The notes under the pieces: generated by a model
Told to the model about the DNA's origin: nothing
The model's database searches: none
The model's input: only the letters and a program-made list of their open reading frames with translations
From: Epiperipatus broadwayi
Lineage: Eukaryota > Onychophora > Udeonychophora > Euonychophora > Peripatidae
Assembly: GCA_028023455.1 (NCBI GenBank)
Contig: JAQFVV010012416.1
Span: 6,431,594 to 6,495,593, forward strand
DNA: 64,000 bases
Direction: 5' to 3'
Position numbers and translations under genes: made by a program
In this document: in pieces, positions 58,101 to 61,100 of the stretch
How the letters are laid out: each line of letters starts with the position of its first letter
How positions within the stretch are numbered: the first letter of the stretch is position 1

Positions 58101-61100
58101 AGCCACTACTCAGGTTAAATAATTCTTTTCTCTTTCATATAAATTAAAAGCTACAATTTCTTTTCATTTATTAAGCCAAATATTCATATTTGAATCGTTT
58201 CTTAATTATTTAATACATTTGGATCGTTTGATCATCTTTATTAAGTTACAATGAATATAATATTTGAATATTTGAGATTTTAATAATATTTGGATTTTTG
58301 ACAAATCCAATGATATTTTAATAAACAATTGAATTTCACTTAAATAATGTTACAATATATATATATATATACTTGACCACATATATTGAAATTATTAATA
58401 CAAAGAAATTTAAATGAACCTCTTTAAATAGGTAAATAAAACCTATTCTGAATGCAAACTAATTGCAATTATAAATGTCAAATTGCATCCAAAGTATTAC
58501 TTAAATCAAGGGTCCTCAACCCTATGCCCGCGGTCACCATGGCGCTGCAAACCATTTTACGTGTGCCCGCCACTATCCGAACACAATCAAAAATTATTTA
58601 TCTGATACAAATAAATTTAATTTTTAAAATTTTTTATAAATTATTGTATTATATTGTAATCAAATGTTAAAATTTTATTTTTGAAATAAATATTTTTTTG
58701 TGCATTATGTGTATTATTAACAATATCCAACTATAAATTTACATTGGAAAAATAAATGATGCTCACCACCTGGCCAATATTATAGAATGTGCTCTTTAAA
58801 TAATAAGTGTAATAATGATCAAGCCTTAATGGATTTTAACCCATTTAGCCTTGAGCATTATACACCTAGGTCTCTTTTTACGCGGACTTATTTAACACGA
58901 TTTTGAAGTTACGTGATTCGTGTTTCACCGGAAGTTGAACTCCGATAATGTGCTATTACTTTAAATAATAAATTTCGCGCACTTACGTTATATTGAAAGT
59001 AATAGCACATTATTGGAATTCGACTTTCAACTTAGTAATTTCAATATTTTCAGTGCTTTATAATAGTAAGATTTTATGCAATAATGAAATTAAAATCATG
59101 ATTTCCACATTTTATGTATACACACATTAAATTTTACAAGATTATAATGTAAATTTGTTCAAACATTGTGCGTGTTAATTTTGCATTTTAAATCAGATTC
59201 TGTTTTTGCTTTTTAAAAAAGAAAGTAATCAATTATTAATCATTTAGTGTCCACAAGTTCATTTTTAAAAGGTCAGTAATAGCAGTGGGCACAATTAAAT
59301 TTGACAATTAAAAATTAAAATCTGATTTTTAATTGTAATTAACAATTTAAAAATTACTTACGACAACTTGAAATAATGTGATGTGAAATTTGATTTTTAA
59401 ACGGAATTGAAAATTAAAGACAAAAATAAGAATTTAATTTTTAGTTGTTAGTTTCATAAACAATTAATAAAATCATCGTCTCAAAGATTAATTACTAATT
59501 ACGTTGTCACCAGAAAACCATTGACACAACATGAGTGTGAAGTTGGCGCTAGTTGTTTGCAAATGAACGTGTTTTTCGGCAAATAGTTATAATAATTAAA
59601 ATGTGTATAAAAAAATGTAAATTACTGTACTGTAAATTTTGCATAAAAATATATTATTTTGAATAAAATTAAATATTATAGTTAAAAAAAGTTTGTCTTG
59701 TATCAATTTTTTTCAAATTTGAAATTTTTTATTAGTCATATTTTATTTCCTTATTTATTTTTTTGTGCGAATTTTAAAGTAATTTTACGTTGGTGCTTTG
59801 CTTTTACGCGAATTTTGAAAAATCACAGACCGCATCCCCCCTTTTTTTTAATGTAAGTTACATCTATTTTTGCACGATTTCGTTTGCGCGTGTTTTCTGA
59901 GGAACCTATCTATCGCGTAAAACGAGACCCAGGTGTACTTTTATTATTTAAGTAATACATTGGGTGCAATTTGAAATTTATAATTGCAGTTTGTAATGTT
60001 ATAATTGACTATTTATTAAGTCTGCATTCAGAATAGGTTTTATTTACCTGTTTAAAGAGGTTTATTTAAACTTCTTTGTATCAATAATTTCAATCTCTGT
60101 GGCCAAGTTCCAATCTTTATTATCTATATAAGTATATTAAACCATTAATAAGTGTGGAACCGTTATTGTTAAAAGGAAGTTGCCTTGACAACAGTTGGAA
60201 AATGTTGATTGTTGTTGATATTGGAATTGCCTAAGTGTTGACTGGTTTTTAATGATTACTTATAAACCCATTTAGCCTTGAGTATTATTAACACTTAATA
60301 ATAATAGATATAAAAAAATATTTTATAATATATTCTTTTATTTATCTGTTTATTTTGGATTAAAGCTCCACAAAATAATTGTTTATTTAACCATAATTGG
60401 GCATTGTGTGGAAGGGTCCAGAAATTAATTGAGTAAATTTCTTGTTATAAAAAAATGAGATTGACTTAATTTCTGCCCCTCCCCCTCCTCCATGTTTTTA
60501 TTTAGAGTTAAATGTAAAAAACCCAATTGTGGTTAAAGAAATAATTATGTTGTATGTTTTTATTTCAAAATATATAAATGTGGTTTTTATAAAATATTTT
60601 TTTATATTTTTTATTTTTCAGATTTTAGTATTAAGGTTGAAAAGTAAAATCATAAGTATTAAATGAAGTTTGGTTACAATATAGTTTTATAATCAAGATT
60701 TGTTTTGTTTTTTTCATTTTTAAACGATTGTTAAGTTATTTTTTTTAGTGTACATTTTTTAAAATATATATATACCACCCTCTCACCCGCATTACTGAAA
60801 ACTTATTGAAGTAATATCAAACTTCTTTTAAATTTGATAACAAAATATTTAAAATTTCTTCCACCATTTATACTTAGCGAACTTATTTAAAATATTTTAA
60901 TGCCCTATTGCATTGCCAGGGATTTATAACAAATGTGAAAATTTAAACAAATTCCCGTTGATTACAAATATATTAAACCTTGATTTTAAAATTGTATCCA
61001 AATAAACCTTGAAACAAACAAACAAACATATTCTGACTTAAATAAAAGCATTTAAAAAGTGATGAGAGTGTTATGACTAACAATGCTGGCAAAGAGCTTT

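Larger units (their letters stand above)
53564..60621 (+). other. SETDB1 intron, 7.1 kb
   Basis: Contains an inverted-repeat partner (54535-54700), a TATA candidate (55629), a SINE-like block (57655-57880), ATC microsatellite sequence (about 57275-57312) and the nested transposon at 58371-60108. The rest is AT-rich without recognised genes. Confidence 0.6.

Noticed and set aside
58505-58570. G+C-rich GGTCCTCAACCCTATGCCCG block considered as a separate hAT-type terminal repeat
   Set aside because: No matching opposite end or 8-bp target duplication was found, and it lies inside the outer transposon.
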